Source: Gordonibacter sp034932485
GTDB lineage: Bacteria > Actinomycetota > Coriobacteriia > Coriobacteriales > Eggerthellaceae
Assembly: GCA_034932485.1 (NCBI GenBank)
Contig: JAYFOQ010000002.1
Span: 1 to 64,000, forward strand
DNA: 64,000 nucleotides
Direction: 5' to 3'
The stretch's first letter is position 1, and each line of letters opens with the position of its first letter. Shown here piece after piece: positions 1-9,093 of this stretch. The position numbers and the translations under genes are program-made. The notes below the pieces were generated by a model that made no database searches, was not told where the DNA came from, and saw only the letters and a list, made by a program, of their open reading frames with translations.

Positions 1-308
1 AGCCCCAAGAATTCGATCCTTCAATTGCAAAATTGAAAGTAACCTGGACGGCCCTGAGGCCACATCCACTCATAGAAGCGCTCCATAACTCTGAATGTCC
101 AGGTTGCTATTGCAGTGTCCAGATTGCGAATGCAATCAACCCTCTATTAAAACCTGCAACTCGCAAACAGTATCAATTGCTGTTTAGTAGCAATCTGCAA
201 GTATTTATGAGATGATAGTGTTTGCTAGATTCTTTATAAGATTTTTTGCGTTGGCTCTCTAGAAGTGACGCAAGAATAACGAGAGCACGCAAGAAAGAGG
301 AATCCCCT
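1..308. other. Gene-free upstream region of the PadR gene
   Basis: No convincing gene is present; the open frames here have no ribosome-binding site or recognisable product. Visible structure includes an inverted repeat TTCAATT/AATTGAA at 20-37, two direct copies of GTCCAG(A/G)TTGC spaced 20 bp apart (97 and 117), and an inverted repeat ATTGCT-N7-AGCAAT at 176-194. The last lies upstream of the PadR gene and could be an operator. This is inference only. Confidence 0.4.
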
Positions 309-740
309 ATGTGGAGTACTTGCCATCCTAAATCTGACGAAGACATGAAAGAGTGCGCCGAGCTGGGAAAGTCACTCAATCGCTTATCTCAACCCACCAT
401 TCTCACGCTGCTTGCCGACTCCGACAAACCGCTGCACGGCTATGTTATTGTGCAGCAAGCGGCGAATTCGCCCATGTTCGGCGGCAAGAAACCTGATGCC
501 ACCGGAATATATCGCGCTCTTAAGCGCATGGAGGAAGCAGAGTTGGTTACCTCGGTATGGGACACCCCAGAGGAAGGATCTGCAAAGCGGTTGTTCTCTC
601 TTACCGACAAAGGTCGCAGCTGCTTGCGCCGCTGGATCGATTCGCTTGCCTGCTACCAGGTAACAATCGAAGAGCTACGAGGCCTCGCTGCCAGTGCCCT
701 AGGCATCGACCTGCCCGATACGCCCCGCTGCTCACACTAA
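309..740 (+). CDS. PadR-family transcriptional regulator
   Basis: A protein of 143 residues with a PadR-type winged helix. The stretch HGYVIVQQAAN (helix 2), the DATGIYRALKRMEE recognition helix and the KRLFSLTDKGRSCLRRW wing are typical of the family, which usually represses nearby genes in response to small molecules. The ATG at 309 is chosen because AGAAAGAGG lies about 8 nt upstream; an in-frame upstream start at 246 lacks such a site. It is the only plus-strand gene at the left end and converges on the GNAT gene. Its target cannot be read from the sequence; an inverted repeat at 176-194 is a candidate binding site. Confidence 0.85.
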   Translation: MWSTCHPKSDEDMKECAELGKSLNRLSQPTILTLLADSDKPLHGYVIVQQAANSPMFGGKKPDATGIYRALKRMEEAELVTSVWDTPEEGSAKRLFSLTDKGRSCLRRWIDSLACYQVTIEELRGLAASALGIDLPDTPRCSH

Positions 741-812
741 CCTCGCCCACATAGCTCGCTTGCATAGGTGCGCCAGTTAACTCACCCTGCCCGCTTCCAT
801 AGGGGCAGCAGT

Positions 813-1271
813 TTATCCAGCTTGCTCACTCGCCGCATCTGCCCGCTTCCTCATAGGCACAGGACCGCACTCGTCACGTATTTCGCAGTTGTCGCAATCG
901 TCCACGAGCGCCATCTTAATAAGTTCCCAAGAAATTCGTTCATATCCGAGCGCTTCATAAAATGCCAAGCTGCCGCCACGCGACACCAGCCGCAATTCGC
1001 CGTAGTGAGACAACGCTTCGTCCATAAGCGCCCTCCCCACACCAAACCCGCGCCACGTATCGTGCGTAATCACCGGATTAACAAACGCCGTCCCTTCGTC
1101 CTCATCAACCGCAATTCTAATGAAGCCCACCACTTCGTCGTCTTCATTCACCGCCACACGCACGCGCTCAATCGAAGGAAGCGCATCCATGCCTTCCGCC
1201 ATACAGAACGCATCAAGCACAAGTTTGTCGTCTGCCCGCCCATCGCGGACAGTAAAGAGCTCATCAGCCAT
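813..1271 (-). CDS. GNAT acetyltransferase with C-terminal cysteine tail
   Basis: A protein of 152 residues with the GNAT fold. A VVGFIRIAVDE strand is followed by VITHDTWRGFGVGRALMDEAL, which carries the acetyl-CoA pyrophosphate loop (RGFGVGRAL), and by the FYEALGYERIS motif. The last 30 residues add CDNCEIRDECGPVPM, three cysteines plus a Pro-Met end that are not part of a standard GNAT domain and could bind metal or an Fe-S cluster. The gene lies 31 bp downstream of the ferredoxin-DUF169 gene on the same strand and is probably co-transcribed with it. The substrate is unknown. Confidence 0.8.
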   Translation of the reverse strand: MADELFTVRDGRADDKLVLDAFCMAEGMDALPSIERVRVAVNEDDEVVGFIRIAVDEDEGTAFVNPVITHDTWRGFGVGRALMDEALSHYGELRLVSRGGSLAFYEALGYERISWELIKMALVDDCDNCEIRDECGPVPMRKRADAASEQAG

Positions 1272-1302
1272 AACAGGTTCTCTCCTCTACACCAGTAAAA
1301 CC

Positions 1303-2277
1303 CTACATGATGGGAGGTACATAGATTTTCATGCGAGAATCGGGAATGGCTTTCTTCGCCAATTCCGTCAACCCTTGCGCCACAATGGGTAGCTTATCGA
1401 TGGGCAAGCCCATAAACATCATGTCCTCGCCCAAGTCGGTTGCCGCACGGCAGCCATAGCAGCCAAAGGTAATGTTGGGTTCCTGTTCAGTTAAGGGATA
1501 CAGCACCGCCTCAACGCACATGGAGTTAAAACCGCTGGCATGGAAATCGAATCGATGGCCTGAATAGTAGCTCATAGACATACATAGCCACATCATCTGC
1601 TCTGGCGTGCCCGTAATCACGACCACCTCAGGCTCACGCACTGTTTTCGCCAGCGGAGCCACATACGTTGCCCGACGACTCTTGGGCGGCAGTGTGGGGC
1701 GCTCCGCAACCATGCGAGCAGCAGCTTCGGCGTTTACCACCTTATGGAACAGCACGTATATCTCGCCCGTTGCCAATTTCTCAGGAACGCCGGTCATGCC
1801 AAAGATGGATGTGCCGTCGGGACACGAGTGTCGATGCGGCGGCATAAGAATGCTCGCACCTCGCCGCGCGGCCATCATTGCCTGGCAAAACCGTTGGTTC
1901 TCGGGCGGCATAGGAACATCGGGCAGCAGTTCGTCCTTATCAATAAGGCTTACTGCCACTGGCTGCCAGCGCAAACCAAGCTTCTCCATGATAACGCGCT
2001 GCCATTCCACGTACTGCTCGTGCAACATACTATCAATCGGCTCGGCACGCGGCTCGTCGGCAAAAGGATCGTAAACCGCATCTCCTATTGCCTCCACCAA
2101 AAGTGCGCGTTGCGGGCAGTTCCCCGAACACGTGGTACACCCCACGCAGTCCTCGATACGAGCCGCAAACGGATGTCCCATCTCGTCTGCCTCAAGCACC
2201 TCGCACGGGCAAAACGCCACACACAGCCCGCATGCAACGCACCGGTCAGCATCGTTCACGATTCGATAATCAGCCAT
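1303..2277 (-). CDS. 4Fe-4S ferredoxin domain fused to DUF169
   Basis: A protein of 324 residues. The N-terminal 65 residues form a two-cluster bacterial ferredoxin: CVACGLCVAFCPCEV and CVGCTTCSGNCP. Residues from about 95 to the end match the DUF169 (COG2043, 'ArCR') family, with its conserved cysteines (QRFCQAM, RHSCPDGT, FGCYGCRAATDLG). DUF169 proteins have no settled biochemical role and occur in anaerobes near redox enzymes. The fusion suggests an electron-transfer protein or a redox-sensing subunit. It sits in a minus-strand run downstream of the radical SAM gene with a 60-bp gap. The ATG at 2277 has a GAAGAGG site upstream. Confidence 0.85.
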   Translation of the reverse strand: MADYRIVNDADRCVACGLCVAFCPCEVLEADEMGHPFAARIEDCVGCTTCSGNCPQRALLVEAIGDAVYDPFADEPRAEPIDSMLHEQYVEWQRVIMEKLGLRWQPVAVSLIDKDELLPDVPMPPENQRFCQAMMAARRGASILMPPHRHSCPDGTSIFGMTGVPEKLATGEIYVLFHKVVNAEAAARMVAERPTLPPKSRRATYVAPLAKTVREPEVVVITGTPEQMMWLCMSMSYYSGHRFDFHASGFNSMCVEAVLYPLTEQEPNITFGCYGCRAATDLGEDMMFMGLPIDKLPIVAQGLTELAKKAIPDSRMKIYVPPIM

Positions 2278-2337
2278 AAACCCTCTTCTTTCAAAACAAC
2301 AAGCATCCGCTCCAAGCGTACGTATTCCACCGGTAGA

Positions 2338-3672
2338 TCAGCGTAATTCTTCCTTACACCAAGGTGGATATACCCGTCTTCCGCTCGAATCTGTCAAATG
2401 ATACGAGCAAAACGGAATGGCGCGCCCATCGGGTACCGTCACCATCATCGAACACTCCCTCAAACGCTGCGTATCCATGGACACCGCGTCCATATAGTTC
2501 ATGATAATCACGGAGAGCCCGCTGGTTACCTCGACACCTTTGCGATCTAGTATGTCCAAAAACACCGATCCCTGTGGACTATCCGGGCTATATTCAGCAT
2601 GATATTCTTCCATCGTCATAGCACGCGTAGCTGGATAGAAGCCCGAAGGATGCGCCTCAACACCCGCGGGCGGTTCACCATGCACGAAGAACACGCCCGT
2701 ATCGCACAGGGGGTTCGAACAGCCCAGCGGCCAAATATCGCGCGGAGCAACAAGTCCATCAGACTGCTCTGCCAGCTTGAAAATCACATCGCCCGCACTC
2801 ATGGGCATGGCGCGTTCGGCATCAAAACGTCCCGACGTAAACGCCGGTTGCAGCGCAAGCCCCGCCACCACATCGGCATTATCCAAGCAGAAGCGCAGCA
2901 GGTCGCCCAGCTGTCCATCATTTAACCCCGCCACCACGGCTACCGACAATACCACCTGTATACCCACTTCACGGCAGCGCTCAATCACCCTCATCTTCAC
3001 GTCTAGAATGTCACGTCCACACGTGCCTTCGTACACCTCGCCCGTCAATCCGTCGAACGATAAATACACGCCGGTAAGACCTGCCCATACTAGCTCTTCG
3101 AGGTATCCGTCGCGCGCAGCGATAACCAATCCATTCGTATTGACCTCAATACCCCAGAAGCCCTTGTCGCGACCCATGCGAATAATCTCAGGTAAATCTT
3201 TGCGACACGTGGGCTCACCGCCCGTAATCTGCACCGCGCCATCGGTGCCGACAGCGTCTGCGATAACGTCGTACATGGTGCTTATTTCATCGAGCGTCGG
3301 GTCACCCTCGCCAGTTTCTGCGCTCATGAAGCACACCGGACAATGCAGGTTGCAGTTGCGCGTAACCTCAATCTCCAGCAACGTGCCGCGACGTTCGTGG
3401 CGCGAGCAGGTTCCACATCCGTGAGGGCACGGTGCGCTGGCCGAAATCGTGTTGCACGGTTGCGTTTTTGGAAAAGCGAGCGAGCGCAGCCAGGTGTAAT
3501 GATCGGCATCAGGCCACATACGCGTAGCTAATCTACCGTGATCGGGGCACGTGCGCTCCATCCACACCGCGCCTTGCGCATCGGCGTATACCTCAGCTTT
3601 CATTTCACGTAGGCAGGTTGGACACAGTGCCGTTGTGGTATGCAGCTCGGTACGTGTTTCCATCGCATCCAT
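2338..3672 (-). CDS. Radical SAM protein, COG1964 (MJ0619/Tes-like) family
   Basis: A protein of 444 residues. The N-terminal CPTC (17-20) and the TCPDHG element form a zinc-ribbon-like module. It is followed by CPHGCGTCSRH (about 82-92) and then by the radical SAM cluster motif C-N-L-H-C-P-V-C (C107, C111, C114). This order is characteristic of COG1964, which includes the archaeal pterin methylase-like MJ0619 and the tetraether synthase Tes. The ITGGEPTCRKDLPEI segment binds SAM. The C-terminal cysteines (near GCSNPLC and FCSYH) may hold auxiliary clusters. It starts 4 bp after the stop of the DUF2064 gene, so translation is probably coupled. The substrate is unknown; a C-C or C-methyl chemistry on lipid or pterin is possible. 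Confidence 0.85.
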   Translation of the reverse strand: MDAMETRTELHTTTALCPTCLREMKAEVYADAQGAVWMERTCPDHGRLATRMWPDADHYTWLRSLAFPKTQPCNTISASAPCPHGCGTCSRHERRGTLLEIEVTRNCNLHCPVCFMSAETGEGDPTLDEISTMYDVIADAVGTDGAVQITGGEPTCRKDLPEIIRMGRDKGFWGIEVNTNGLVIAARDGYLEELVWAGLTGVYLSFDGLTGEVYEGTCGRDILDVKMRVIERCREVGIQVVLSVAVVAGLNDGQLGDLLRFCLDNADVVAGLALQPAFTSGRFDAERAMPMSAGDVIFKLAEQSDGLVAPRDIWPLGCSNPLCDTGVFFVHGEPPAGVEAHPSGFYPATRAMTMEEYHAEYSPDSPQGSVFLDILDRKGVEVTSGLSVIIMNYMDAVSMDTQRLRECSMMVTVPDGRAIPFCSYHLTDSSGRRVYPPWCKEELR

Positions 3673-3676
3673 GATG

Positions 3677-4546
3677 CTAGTTTTCTGAATCGATGTACTG
3701 GCGCGGATCGTGCTCTTCGTTCGGCGGCGTACTCACCTGAATGCCCATGTAGTCAATCCAATCGAGCACTCTTTGAGGTACGAACAAATCGGTCTGATAC
3801 TCAGCCGCCTGCTTGATAGCACGCATGCATGAAATGGCGTGCGCAAGGTCGGTCGCCTCGTCGATATCTGCAACTGGCGACAAATAGGCCGAAGGAATTT
3901 CGCGCTCCTGAAGCTTCGTCATATAGCCATCCAAGGCAGCACGACCCTCTAGGTTGTAATAAACACCCTGGTGGTTCATGGGCGTATTGTGGCTAAAACC
4001 TACCAACGAGGTACCACATTCTTGGCAAGGCGCCTGTACAAAGCCTGGCTTGCCTAGGCTTTGGAAGTAGTCGAGCCACTTGAAAGCCTGGTTGATATGA
4101 GATTTGGGCATAGTGGGAATATCCCCACCCACCGACACGATATGCTCGTAGCCCTTCCCAAAAATTTGCGTGAAGGCATCATCGAAATGATCATCAAAAG
4201 TTGCACCTTTATCGGTAAGATAATGTATCTCCAACGGCCACGGCCCAATAGCTTCGTAGGTTTCCTTCATTACCGCCACATTCTCAGCCGGCGTGGTGCA
4301 TACAAAGAAATCGTAGGTAATTTTATCGGCTGTAGGATCTTCAGCCACCAGCTGATCGTTTTCGTACTGCAACTCCGCCAACGCATGCATAGCCATCTCA
4401 CTCACATCATAGAGACTGCGTTTAAAGAATTCGGCAGCTTGAGCCGAGCTTAAAATGCCATTATGTTCGTGCGTAAGCCGCGTCTTCACCATGCCTGGAA
4501 TTGGAGGTTTGCTGAACAACAGCAGTGCATGCTTCTTCTCCGCCAC
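3677..4546 (-). CDS. DUF2064 / TIGR04282-like glycosyl- or nucleotidyltransferase
   Basis: A protein of 289 residues with a GT-A fold of the DUF2064 group. The N-terminal FSKPPIPGMVKTRL is the nucleotide-binding signature, and VSVGGDIPTMP provides the acidic metal-binding position. Members annotated TIGR04282 are linked with arsenosugar biosynthesis in some genomes, and this window also holds arsS (32925-33896), although 28 kb away. A GTG start at 4546 is preferred because AAGGAG lies 6 nt upstream. It is the first gene of the short run with the COG1964 radical SAM gene. The donor and acceptor are not known. Confidence 0.75.
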   Translation of the reverse strand: MAEKKHALLLFSKPPIPGMVKTRLTHEHNGILSSAQAAEFFKRSLYDVSEMAMHALAELQYENDQLVAEDPTADKITYDFFVCTTPAENVAVMKETYEAIGPWPLEIHYLTDKGATFDDHFDDAFTQIFGKGYEHIVSVGGDIPTMPKSHINQAFKWLDYFQSLGKPGFVQAPCQECGTSLVGFSHNTPMNHQGVYYNLEGRAALDGYMTKLQEREIPSAYLSPVADIDEATDLAHAISCMRAIKQAAEYQTDLFVPQRVLDWIDYMGIQVSTPPNEEHDPRQYIDSEN

Positions 4547-4563
4547 GGACGTCTCCTTCTCTC

Positions 4564-4581
4564 ATGCGGGCTTGCCCGCAT
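4564..4581 (-). terminator. Short GC hairpin after the 744-aa molybdoenzyme gene
   Basis: ATGCGGGC (4564-4571) pairs with GCCCGCAT (4574-4581) with almost no loop. It lies about 140 bp downstream of the 744-aa molybdoenzyme stop, just before the DUF2064 gene. There is no clear T-run, so termination is only probable. Confidence 0.45.
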
Positions 4582-4722
4582 CGTTCATATAGTCTCCCAA
4601 CTACACCGCCGTGCGGCGTAGCGCCTTTCCCATCTCAACCGATCATTTGACACATCCCCGCAGTAAATCCTAATCATCCCTCCGAAGACTCAACCTCGCA
4701 ACAGCAGATTCATCGGGTTGAG

Positions 4723-6957
4723 TTATTCGCCCGTTTCCCAACTCAAAGGGTCATCTACCTTTCGTATAACGCAATCAATGGCGTTGTACGACCAGGTGCC
4801 AATGAGGGGTTCGCCCAGCGTGCACGACGTAAGGCAGTTCACATTCGATTCCCACATTCCCCCAAAGCGGGGCGCTCCCGGTGTCCACTCAGGATGCCAC
4901 CAGCCGTAGTCTACGTTAGCTAGATCGTCACGCATTGCAGCTGTCTCCAGTATAAAACGTGCCGACCCGTTGTCGGTAGCAATTTCAACGCGATCTCCCT
5001 GCACTAATCCCAACCGCGCCGCAGTGGGCTCGCTCACTTCCACCACAGGATAAGGCGATTGAGCTCGAAACACCGGATTATTAAAGTACATCGAAGCGTT
5101 ATATGGCTGCTTACGCGACCCGGTAATAAGCGATAGATAAGCTCCCCCTTCGAGCGCAGCCTGCGCTCGAAGCTGCTCGGAGCAAAGGGTTATAGGCTCG
5201 GCAGGCTCAGGCAAACGCGATCCCCCCAACGTCGGCAAAAACTCGCTTGCCAACTCTATCTTGCCTGTTGTAGTAGCAAAACCTTGAGGACACCCATCTT
5301 CGCCCGGCAGTTCGTGCTTAGCGAAGGCGGGCGGCTGATAATAAATACCCAGTTCGCAAAACGTATCCCAGTCCATACCGGTGCGCGCCAGTTGCCTTGC
5401 GAAAGCATCTGTCAGCGTAGCCTCGGGCCACGCGTGCTCCTGCCCCAGGCGCAAACCCAACTCGCGGAACACATCGTAGTCGCACCGGCGCTCGTAATAT
5501 GGCTCAACAGCTGCCGGCCCACCGTAGCCCGTATTCGCCACGCCGCCATGCACCTGCAGAATCGGTCGCTCGATGGCAGCCGCAATGGGTAGCACGTAGT
5601 CGGCAATACTCGCCGTGGGTGTCAGGTAGTATTCAAGCACCACCAGCAGATCGAGACCCATCAAGGCATTAAACACTCGATGCGTATCGGCATAGGTAAG
5701 CAGCGGATTCGTTGCGTTTACGATAAGAGCACGTACTGGATACGGCTCACCCGTTTCCATTGCATGCAGGACAAGATCGGGATGAGCCGAAGTTAGGTAC
5801 CGTGCCGGCAACGTGCGTCCCAACTTTTCCGTAAGTTCACGAGCGCGTTCGTAGCCGTCATAACATTGGAGGGGCGTAAAGGGCGTGTTCAGACACCGAG
5901 CCCGATGCTCCGGCGCAAGCGCGTCGGTCATCTCAAGCTCCATTTCGGACACGAAATCGGCCCCTTCAGCCAACACGCAGGTGCCGGGCTTGTCTACGTT
6001 GCCCGTCACCGCACGCAAGCTGCAAATGGCACGGTGCGTAGGCGTCACGTTGGCTCCCACCTGGTCGACACCACGGCCCGACACTAACGCGGCAGCCTGC
6101 GCCTGCCCAAACAAATGCGCCGCATGCACAATATCTTCAGCGGAAAGCCCACAAACCTCGGCAACGAAGGCGGGGGTATACGGCAACACCTGCTGCGCCA
6201 GTTCATCAAACCCATGACACCAAGCATCCACAAAAGTACGGTCTATCAGCCCTTCCTCAATAATCACGTGAAGCAATCCCAGTGCCAAGGTACAGTCGGT
6301 TCCAGGCCGCACCGGTAGCCATACATCAGCCAAAGCAGCAACGCGCGTACGTCGTGGGTCAATAACCACCAATGATGCTTCCGTCTTAGAGAAGTGGATA
6401 AGCGATCTCCAGAACGCGGAATTATCTGACTCTGCCGGATTCGTACCCCATATAAACAGACAGTCTGTCACATCGGGAACAATGTCGGCCTCAACAGTCC
6501 ATCCAAACGTGAGGGCATCCATCCAAATACGCGGATTCCAGCAAATTTGCCCGATACCCATATTGTTGGGCGAGCCGAACAGGTTCATGAAACGATGCAA
6601 GGGCCAGTACGACGCATGTGGCCCGCCGATGGCGCTTGCAAGTGTTTCGGGGCCATGCTCAACAGCCAACGCTTGCAACCGCTCTGCAATATCGTCAAGC
6701 GCGTCATCCCAGCTCACTCGCTGCCACTGGTTATCGCCACGCGCGCCGATGCGCCGCAATGGATAGTCCACCCGGTCGTCACCATCAAGCGCATCCAGGT
6801 TCATACGCCAGCGCCGGCATCCCGCCAAAATACGCTCGTCGTAAGGGTAGCGCGTTGTATCGGGTACCAAATCGATTACTCGATCGTCTTCTACAGTGGC
6901 AAGAAACGCGCAGCAATAGCCACAGTAGTGACAGTTCGTGCGCTTTGTCTCGATCAT
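4723..6957 (-). CDS. Molybdopterin oxidoreductase catalytic subunit (744 aa)
   Basis: A DMSO-reductase-superfamily protein of 744 residues. It has a canonical N-terminal 4Fe-4S motif (C9-x2-C12-x3-C16, fourth ligand near C47), the WERIS-like segment QRVSWDDALDDIAERL, and an MGIGQICWNPR motif with Cys139 as the likely Mo/W ligand. There is no Tat signal, so it is probably cytoplasmic. It lacks the paired ferredoxin seen in the other units. Instead its ATG overlaps the stop of the upstream HdrB-like gene by 4 bp (ATGA), so these two are likely translated together and may interact. The size and cysteine ligand recall acetylene-hydratase-like and other small cytoplasmic members, but the substrate cannot be assigned. 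Confidence 0.88.
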   Translation of the reverse strand: MIETKRTNCHYCGYCCAFLATVEDDRVIDLVPDTTRYPYDERILAGCRRWRMNLDALDGDDRVDYPLRRIGARGDNQWQRVSWDDALDDIAERLQALAVEHGPETLASAIGGPHASYWPLHRFMNLFGSPNNMGIGQICWNPRIWMDALTFGWTVEADIVPDVTDCLFIWGTNPAESDNSAFWRSLIHFSKTEASLVVIDPRRTRVAALADVWLPVRPGTDCTLALGLLHVIIEEGLIDRTFVDAWCHGFDELAQQVLPYTPAFVAEVCGLSAEDIVHAAHLFGQAQAAALVSGRGVDQVGANVTPTHRAICSLRAVTGNVDKPGTCVLAEGADFVSEMELEMTDALAPEHRARCLNTPFTPLQCYDGYERARELTEKLGRTLPARYLTSAHPDLVLHAMETGEPYPVRALIVNATNPLLTYADTHRVFNALMGLDLLVVLEYYLTPTASIADYVLPIAAAIERPILQVHGGVANTGYGGPAAVEPYYERRCDYDVFRELGLRLGQEHAWPEATLTDAFARQLARTGMDWDTFCELGIYYQPPAFAKHELPGEDGCPQGFATTTGKIELASEFLPTLGGSRLPEPAEPITLCSEQLRAQAALEGGAYLSLITGSRKQPYNASMYFNNPVFRAQSPYPVVEVSEPTAARLGLVQGDRVEIATDNGSARFILETAAMRDDLANVDYGWWHPEWTPGAPRFGGMWESNVNCLTSCTLGEPLIGTWSYNAIDCVIRKVDDPLSWETGE

Positions 6958-7910
6958 ACGTGAGGCTCCTCGTTAATAGGCGCTTCCAAAGAAGCGAACG
7001 TACGAGAACTTCCAGAAGCCTCCACGGCGCCCAAAGCCTCGTCAAACAGGAAGCGCAACTTCAGATACGCGTATGCATCTTCCCATGCTATACGCCAATG
7101 GTACAGCAACTCTAGGTAATGGAACACAGGTACCGTCGACTGAGCTACTGAAAGTTGGAAGGCGCAACTCATGCACGCAGTAACAAGGGCAACCGCTTCA
7201 AGGGAGCGGGCTTCTTCGCCGTGCCGTTGCGCCATGGCATCAGCCACAAACGGCTTACCGCAGGCACGCAACAACGAACCGCAGCAATACGAGCGCTTGC
7301 GCACATGCGGCCCCTCTACCATCAAATCCGCAGGCATAAGCGCACGCAGACCGTCAGCAAACTCTCCCGTATCGCGATCGGGACAAGGATCATGAACACT
7401 CATACGAACATCGGCCGCTTCACAACCCGCGACGTCCTTCACCATTGATACAGCGTCCGCCATCTCAATACGATAACCCCGTTGCGCCAATTCTACCGGC
7501 AAAGCAGTGACCTCAATGCTTGCGGTGCGCTCATCACCCGAAAGCGCAGCCCTCAGAGCAACCACACAGTTCGGACAGGCAGCCACAATACGCTTTACAC
7601 CCACCTTTGCCAGACGGTCGCGCAGCTGAACCTCGAACGACGCGCGCACGTTATCCCCCTCTGGCTCGTAAGACAATATCTTTCCGCAGCACAAAAGAGA
7701 AATGCCATCGACCAAACCCTCGTCGATGAGCGTCTGATATACCGCCTGTACCAACGGTAAGCCGTAGTTCAAAAACGAGCAGCCCGGAAAAAACAGGGAG
7801 GTACACCGATCCGACTTCGCGACATCACGCGTGACCACCGCATCAAGCTGCGGAAAACCACAAGTAACGGAACTTCCCGTCAAAGCATCATCAAATGTGT
7901 AGTGTTCCAT
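6954..7910 (-). CDS. HdrB-like CCG-domain Fe-S protein
   Basis: A protein of about 318 residues with two CCG (cysteine-rich) domains. The first holds FFPGCSF, LLCCGK and ACPNC; the second holds HDPCPD, SYCCGSLL and ACMSC. Such paired CCG domains in heterodisulfide reductase HdrB bind non-cubane Fe-S clusters that reduce disulfides, and related proteins serve as electron-transfer subunits. The ATG at 7910 is preferred over a GTG at 7955 because GTGGGGG lies 8 nt upstream of it. It is coupled by a 4-bp overlap to the 744-aa molybdoenzyme, suggesting that it passes electrons to that enzyme. Confidence 0.82.
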   Translation of the reverse strand: MEHYTFDDALTGSSVTCGFPQLDAVVTRDVAKSDRCTSLFFPGCSFLNYGLPLVQAVYQTLIDEGLVDGISLLCCGKILSYEPEGDNVRASFEVQLRDRLAKVGVKRIVAACPNCVVALRAALSGDERTASIEVTALPVELAQRGYRIEMADAVSMVKDVAGCEAADVRMSVHDPCPDRDTGEFADGLRALMPADLMVEGPHVRKRSYCCGSLLRACGKPFVADAMAQRHGEEARSLEAVALVTACMSCAFQLSVAQSTVPVFHYLELLYHWRIAWEDAYAYLKLRFLFDEALGAVEASGSSRTFASLEAPINEEPHV

Positions 7911-7974
7911 AAGATATCCCCCACTTGAGGCCGGTACGACAAATCGAGCAAACACCTATACCGTGCATCGCGCG

Positions 7975-8097
7975 CGGGCAGGAGCTTCCTTAGTCGAAGC
8001 GCCTGCCCGTAAGCGGTGCGTCCTGTGACGTGGCAAGACCCGGTGTAAATACCGGGTCCGCCACGCGGGGCTGCAAGCCTTTTCCTGCCTGCAGCCC
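7975..8097 (-). other. Three consecutive RNA hairpins between operons
   Basis: Three strong inverted repeats follow the NrfD gene. The first is CGGGCAGG/CCTGCCCG at 7975-8009. The second is CGTGGC plus ACCCGGT pairing across a short loop at 8029-8065. The third is GGGCTGCA/TGCAGCCC at 8068-8097. None has a clear T-run. They may terminate the NrfD operon, protect mRNA ends, or act as a leader of the HdrB-like gene at 7910. Confidence 0.6.
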
Positions 8098-8112
8098 ACC
8101 TTTTCTCAACCT

Positions 8113-9093
8113 TTAGTACTCGTTGTCACCATACGTCCACTTAGAAATAAACTCGGCATCTTTCTTCGCTACGCGGTTGTAGTAGCGATTTTCGCCGGGA
8201 ATCTCGGCGCGATCATCGGTGTTAACCACCATGAAGCGCAGGAGGCAACCACCGCACAGCACCAAGACAGGAGCAACAATTTGAGATGCTGCCGAATGTC
8301 CACCACCAAGGTACAGAGCCAATGGTACCGCCAAGCCAAGACCCACCATGCCGACCCAGAAAAGCCCGGCATAAGAACCGCGTACCCAACGCCTGGCAGC
8401 CGCCTTGGCCGTTACATTGCCCGCGCCCAAGAAGGACAGAACCATAGTTAGCAATACGATAAGTTCGGCAATAACCAGAACAATATCAATCACATGCAGT
8501 ATCCCAAGCACAACCTCAGATACAACCAAAGCTTCCAGCGACACCGTCATCGGCCAGCCGCCAATCGAAAGCACGATAGCTGCACAGCCGGTCGAAATAG
8601 CCGAGATGGTAAACAGTACCGGCAAAGCAGGAGTAGCCCAGAATGCATGAGCCTTCAGGGTGGACAACATAATGCCCGTATACATCATGATGCACAGGCC
8701 AAAGAATCCCGCTATGAGCAAGAAGGCATCGGCAGCAGGCTTCAAGGCGTTCGATAGCCCAGCAAACACGGGCCACGCATCGCCAATGAAAGCCAAGAAG
8801 AATAGCAAGGCAAACACGGCTGCGATAACCAGGAATGTCGCACCCCACTTGATAATGGATTTAGCCGTAGTCCACACGCGCCAGAACACGCCCGGCTGAC
8901 CGAGGTCGACCACCAAAAACACGCAGCCAATAGCCACACACACCAAGGATACAAGCACGGGAAACGCGAACAACTCGGCATAGCCTGGAAGCACAAAGCT
9001 GTTAAAAATAGCGGATATAAACAGAATGCCACCAGCCAAACCGCCCAAGAACAAATACAGGGCGATAGGCGGCTCCCAATAATGGTGCCTCAT
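8113..9093 (-). CDS. NrfD/PsrC-type membrane anchor subunit
   Basis: A protein of 326 residues, mostly hydrophobic, with about eight to nine transmembrane helices. The N-terminal HHYWEPPIALYLFLGGLAGG is the hallmark of NrfD/PsrC-like quinol-interacting subunits. It should anchor the neighbouring ferredoxin and molybdoenzyme to the membrane and exchange electrons with menaquinone. Its ATG shares one base with the stop of the ferredoxin gene (TAATG), so the two are translationally coupled. No Tat signal is seen on the catalytic partner, so the enzyme probably faces the cytoplasm. Confidence 0.9.
   Translation of the reverse strand: MRHHYWEPPIALYLFLGGLAGGILFISAIFNSFVLPGYAELFAFPVLVSLVCVAIGCVFLVVDLGQPGVFWRVWTTAKSIIKWGATFLVIAAVFALLFFLAFIGDAWPVFAGLSNALKPAADAFLLIAGFFGLCIMMYTGIMLSTLKAHAFWATPALPVLFTISAISTGCAAIVLSIGGWPMTVSLEALVVSEVVLGILHVIDIVLVIAELIVLLTMVLSFLGAGNVTAKAAARRWVRGSYAGLFWVGMVGLGLAVPLALYLGGGHSAASQIVAPVLVLCGGCLLRFMVVNTDDRAEIPGENRYYNRVAKKDAEFISKWTYGDNEY

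Noticed and set aside
768..1298. 176-codon plus-strand frame
   Set aside because: It is fully antisense to the GNAT gene, which has clear family motifs and its own start site.
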